A stretch of 8,366 bases of DNA, taken from contig JAZRJV010000047.1 of assembly GCA_045645985.1 (NCBI GenBank), positions 1 through 8,366 on the forward strand, written 5' to 3'. The notes below the pieces were generated by a model, which was not told where the DNA came from, ran no database searches, and saw only the letters and a program-made list of their open reading frames with translations. The translations under genes and the position numbers were made by a program. Of the stretch, positions 6,845-8,366 are shown one piece after another (the stretch's first letter is position 1; each line of letters begins with the position of its first letter). This DNA comes from RGIG9060 sp045645985. Lineage in GTDB: Bacteria > Spirochaetota > Spirochaetia > Treponematales > Treponemataceae.

Positions 6845-6850
6845 AAGGAG
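6845..6850 (+). promoter_or_regulatory. Ribosome binding site deciding the GTG start at 6860
   Basis: AAGGAG lies 9 nt before a GTG. This start keeps a lysine-rich n-region ahead of the hydrophobic signal sequence; the next ATG (6896) would remove it and has no ribosome site. Confidence 0.75.
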
Positions 6851-6859
6851 ATTTAAAGA

Positions 6860-7642
6860 GTGAAAAAGCTAAAAAGACATAAGAAATTGTATTTTATGCC
6901 AATTATTTTTTTTCTTGCCATAATTTTTGCATATTCTGATGCATTTTCTGAAGGCGAACAATTTTTCAAAGCTAATAAACCTGAACAGGCTATTCCTTTT
7001 TTTGAACAATCATTACTATCAGAAAGTACACCATCTAGTGTTTACAATTTTTTGGGTCTGTCCTATTATCAAGTTGGTAAATATCAACAATCTTTAGATA
7101 CCTTTATAAAAGGAACTTCTAAGGATGGAACCAATAAACGCATATTGTATTATAATGCAGGAAACACAGCTTTTGCAATGGGTAATTTTGAACTTGCAGA
7201 CCAGTATTTTTCAATTTCATACGCTGCCGACAATAATTTTTCATCAGCTTTGTTAAATCGTGCAAATACAAAGATGAAATTGGATCAACTTCAAAATGCA
7301 AGTGATGATTATACACAATATCTTATAATTGAACCAAATTCAGAGCAACGCCCTTCTATCGAAAGGATGATAGCGTTGATTGCAAATGAGTTACAAGTTA
7401 GAGAGCAAGAACGAATTGCCAAAGAACTTGAAGAACAAAGATTAAAAGAAGAACAAGCAAGAATCGCTGCTGAAATGGAAAAACAGCGTATTGAACAAGA
7501 ACGACTTGCTGCCATTGAAGCCGAACGAAGAAAAAAATTACTTGAAGATATTGCAGCCTCTTTACAGAGTGCTGATTCTACAAATATGTCTGCTGGAACA
7601 GACGGAGTTATGGAGTACGAATATGAATCTGAATTGGATTAA
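6860..7642 (+). CDS. Exported TPR protein with charged C-terminal coiled coil
   Basis: A 260-residue protein that probably works in the periplasm. It starts with a basic n-region (MKKLKRHKK), a hydrophobic stretch at 11-24 and a plausible signal-peptidase site after SDA (26-28). It could also stay as an N-terminal anchor; there is no lipobox. About four TPR units follow (28-61, 62-95, 97-130, 131-164), with typical Gly/Ala/Tyr positions such as YNFLGLSYYQVGKY and YYNAGNTAFAMGNF. Residues about 172-232 are a long Glu/Arg/Lys/Gln helix, almost certainly a coiled coil, and the tail (about 248-260) is acidic. GTG start with AAGGAG 9 nt upstream; extended -10 promoter upstream. The gene overlaps the next by 20 nt, so the two are cotranslated and probably partners. 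The layout recalls TPR scaffolds of envelope complexes, but no specific function can be assigned. Confidence 0.88.
   Translation: MKKLKRHKKLYFMPIIFFLAIIFAYSDAFSEGEQFFKANKPEQAIPFFEQSLLSESTPSSVYNFLGLSYYQVGKYQQSLDTFIKGTSKDGTNKRILYYNAGNTAFAMGNFELADQYFSISYAADNNFSSALLNRANTKMKLDQLQNASDDYTQYLIIEPNSEQRPSIERMIALIANELQVREQERIAKELEEQRLKEEQARIAAEMEKQRIEQERLAAIEAERRKKLLEDIAASLQSADSTNMSAGTDGVMEYEYESELD
7612..7615 (+). promoter_or_regulatory. Ribosome binding site for the overlapping gene at 7623
   Basis: GGAG lies 7 nt before the ATG at 7623 and inside the coding end of the preceding gene. It fixes the start at this ATG rather than at an upstream in-frame ATG (7491), whose extra 44 codons would precede the membrane helix and overlap the first gene by about 150 nt. 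Confidence 0.78.
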
Positions 7643-8351
7643 CCGAAGAAATTTATTGATTGCAGGTGGAGTAATTCTTGCAATCATAGTAGTTTTGTTA
7701 ATCATCTTACTTCCTAAAAGTTGTGGTAGTTCATCTGATATAGAACGAGATAACACTTTAAAACTTGTTCAACGCTATATCGAAAAAGGCGAGTATGACA
7801 GAGCCATGGATTTATTAGACGGATTATTGATTAAAAATGCCGATGATCCTGTTGCTCTTGCCATGATGGACGAAATTATAGCTTTAAAAGCGGGTGCTAA
7901 ACTTTCTGATTTTCCTCGATATAATCAATCTATTTCTGTTAATACAGAAGATTTAGAAAGAGCCTTGGGTAGAATGAACGAAGAACTTGCAAAAAATTCT
8001 GCTGCTGTAGAAATGGCTTTGCGTAATCAAAATGAACAAGCGCAACAAATTGCAAATGCTGCTCGTCAACAAGAAGAAGCGGCTCGTCAACAGGCTGAAA
8101 TTGCCCGTCAACAAGCCGAACAAGCAAAACGAGATGCGGAAGCTCAAGAAGAAGCAAAACGACAAAAAGAACTTCAAGCACAAGAAGAAGCAAAACGAAA
8201 AGCTCGTGAAGAAGAACTTGCTAAAAAAAATAAAGAATTACAAGAACTTCTTGCAAAAATAAATGATGAAATTTCTATCGGAAAGGCAAAATTAGGCATG
8301 GGGCAAATTGAAGATGCCTTAGCTCATTTTGATAAAGCAAGTTCAATGTAA
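7623..8351 (+). CDS. Membrane-anchored TolA-like coiled-coil protein with short TPR pieces
   Basis: A 242-residue protein. Residues 1-10 are short and basic (RR at 8-9), 11-30 form one membrane helix, and the rest probably faces the periplasm. Residues 41-85 look like a TPR-type helical pair (RYIEKGEYDRAMDLLDGLL). From about 108 to 217 runs a very long Ala/Gln/Glu/Lys/Arg helix with exact heptads (146-173), as in TolA or treponemal coiled-coil proteins. After it, IGKAKLGMGQIEDALAHFDKASSM (219-242) looks like the first helix pair of a new TPR, and the protein then stops abruptly. This may be a genuine short protein or a frameshifted or truncated one. Cys34 follows the helix, but Pro and Lys at -3 and -2 argue against a lipobox. 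Start ATG 7623 has GGAG 7 nt upstream and overlaps the TPR gene by 20 nt, implying coupled translation. Function unknown; an envelope-spanning scaffold is a guess. Confidence 0.82.
   Translation: MNLNWINRRNLLIAGGVILAIIVVLLIILLPKSCGSSSDIERDNTLKLVQRYIEKGEYDRAMDLLDGLLIKNADDPVALAMMDEIIALKAGAKLSDFPRYNQSISVNTEDLERALGRMNEELAKNSAAVEMALRNQNEQAQQIANAARQQEEAARQQAEIARQQAEQAKRDAEAQEEAKRQKELQAQEEAKRKAREEELAKKNKELQELLAKINDEISIGKAKLGMGQIEDALAHFDKASSM
8058..8141 (+). repeat. Four tandem 21-nt heptad units in the coiled-coil gene
   Basis: Four consecutive seven-codon units read AARQQEE, AARQQAE, IARQQAE, QAKRDAE. The DNA core GCTCGTCAACA recurs at 8061, 8082 and (as GCCCGTCAACA) 8103, exactly 21 nt apart. The pattern suggests growth by tandem duplication of a heptad within the coiled coil. 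Confidence 0.85.
8145..8198 (+). repeat. 18-nt direct repeat in the coiled-coil gene
   Basis: The 18-nt sequence CAAGAAGAAGCAAAACGA occurs at 8145-8162 and identically at 8181-8198, 36 nt apart, so the reading frame is kept. Both copies encode QEEAKR within the coiled coil. It could recombine to change the length of the helix by 12 residues. Confidence 0.85.
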
Positions 8352-8354
8352 GTC

Positions 8355-8359
8355 GGAGG
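8355..8359 (+). promoter_or_regulatory. Shine-Dalgarno for a gene starting just beyond the window
   Basis: GGAGG begins 4 nt after the stop codon at 8351, and 7 nt of sequence remain before the window ends. A start codon at or just after the window end would have ideal spacing, so a further gene of the same operon probably follows. The alternative is that these bases are coding (see the finding on the abrupt C-terminus). Confidence 0.45.
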
Positions 8360-8366
8360 CCAAAGC

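Noticed and set aside
6750..6859. Minus-strand promoter for the TPR/Mrr-like gene
   Set aside because: Several A/T-rich -10-like hexamers occur, but none with an acceptable -35 at 16-18 nt, so no site is called.
7491..7622. 44-codon N-terminal extension of the TolA-like gene upstream of 7623
   Set aside because: It lies wholly inside the coiled-coil end of the preceding gene, has no good ribosome site, and would put unrelated residues before a normal membrane helix. The ATG at 7623 has GGAG at 7 nt.
7713..7724. Lipoprotein signal at Cys34 of the TolA-like protein
   Set aside because: Residues before Cys are Pro-Lys-Ser and the hydrophobic segment is a full-length membrane helix, so a lipobox is not supported.
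7939..8262. Several overlapping open frames on both strands, Leu/Phe-rich or Lys/Asn-rich
   Set aside because: They are by-products of the repetitive, stop-poor coiled-coil coding sequence. No ribosome sites or recognisable domains.

Overview
The window is an AT-rich, tightly packed bacterial segment. Its mix of genes suggests a spirochaete, most likely Treponema or a relative: a LonA protease, a SpoIIE/STAS/HATPase switch, several TPR proteins and a TolA-like coiled-coil protein. This taxonomic guess comes from gene content and protein style, not from a marker gene. There is no rRNA, tRNA, CRISPR or mobile element in it.

Layout. Bases 1-980 (+) hold the last ~325 codons of lon, followed by a hairpin/T-tract terminator. 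Converging on it is a run of six minus-strand genes from 6749 down to 1153, closed by its own terminator at 1090-1130. Read in the direction of transcription these are: a membrane-anchored TPR protein with a degenerate Mrr-like C-terminal domain (5388-6749), a calcineurin-type metallophosphoesterase (4713-5381), a ParB/sulfiredoxin-fold protein (3796-4707), a membrane GAF-SpoIIE phosphatase (2077-3747), a STAS anti-anti-sigma-type protein (1724-2062) and an RsbW/SpoIIAB-type HATPase (1153-1704). The first three are 5-6 nt apart. The last three are 14-19 nt apart and have what looks like a private promoter (TTGACG-N17-TAAAAT) overlapping the end of the ParB-like gene. A 110-nt divergent spacer (6750-6859) separates this run from two plus-strand genes: a secreted TPR/coiled-coil protein (6860-7642) and a membrane-anchored TolA-like coiled-coil protein (7623-8351), which overlap by 20 nt. 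A strong Shine-Dalgarno sequence at 8355-8359 points to another gene beginning just past the window, or else marks a frameshifted continuation of the last gene.

How they fit together. Phosphatase, STAS and HATPase form a complete partner-switching module: the kinase phosphorylates the STAS serine, the GAF-controlled phosphatase removes the phosphate, and the unphosphorylated STAS protein sequesters the kinase. No sigma factor follows, so the output is unknown. The upstream trio (TPR/Mrr-like, metallophosphoesterase, ParB-like) has no function I can name. It has a DNA- or nucleotide-related flavour and is the most likely place for an undescribed system. The two right-hand genes look like envelope-associated scaffold proteins.
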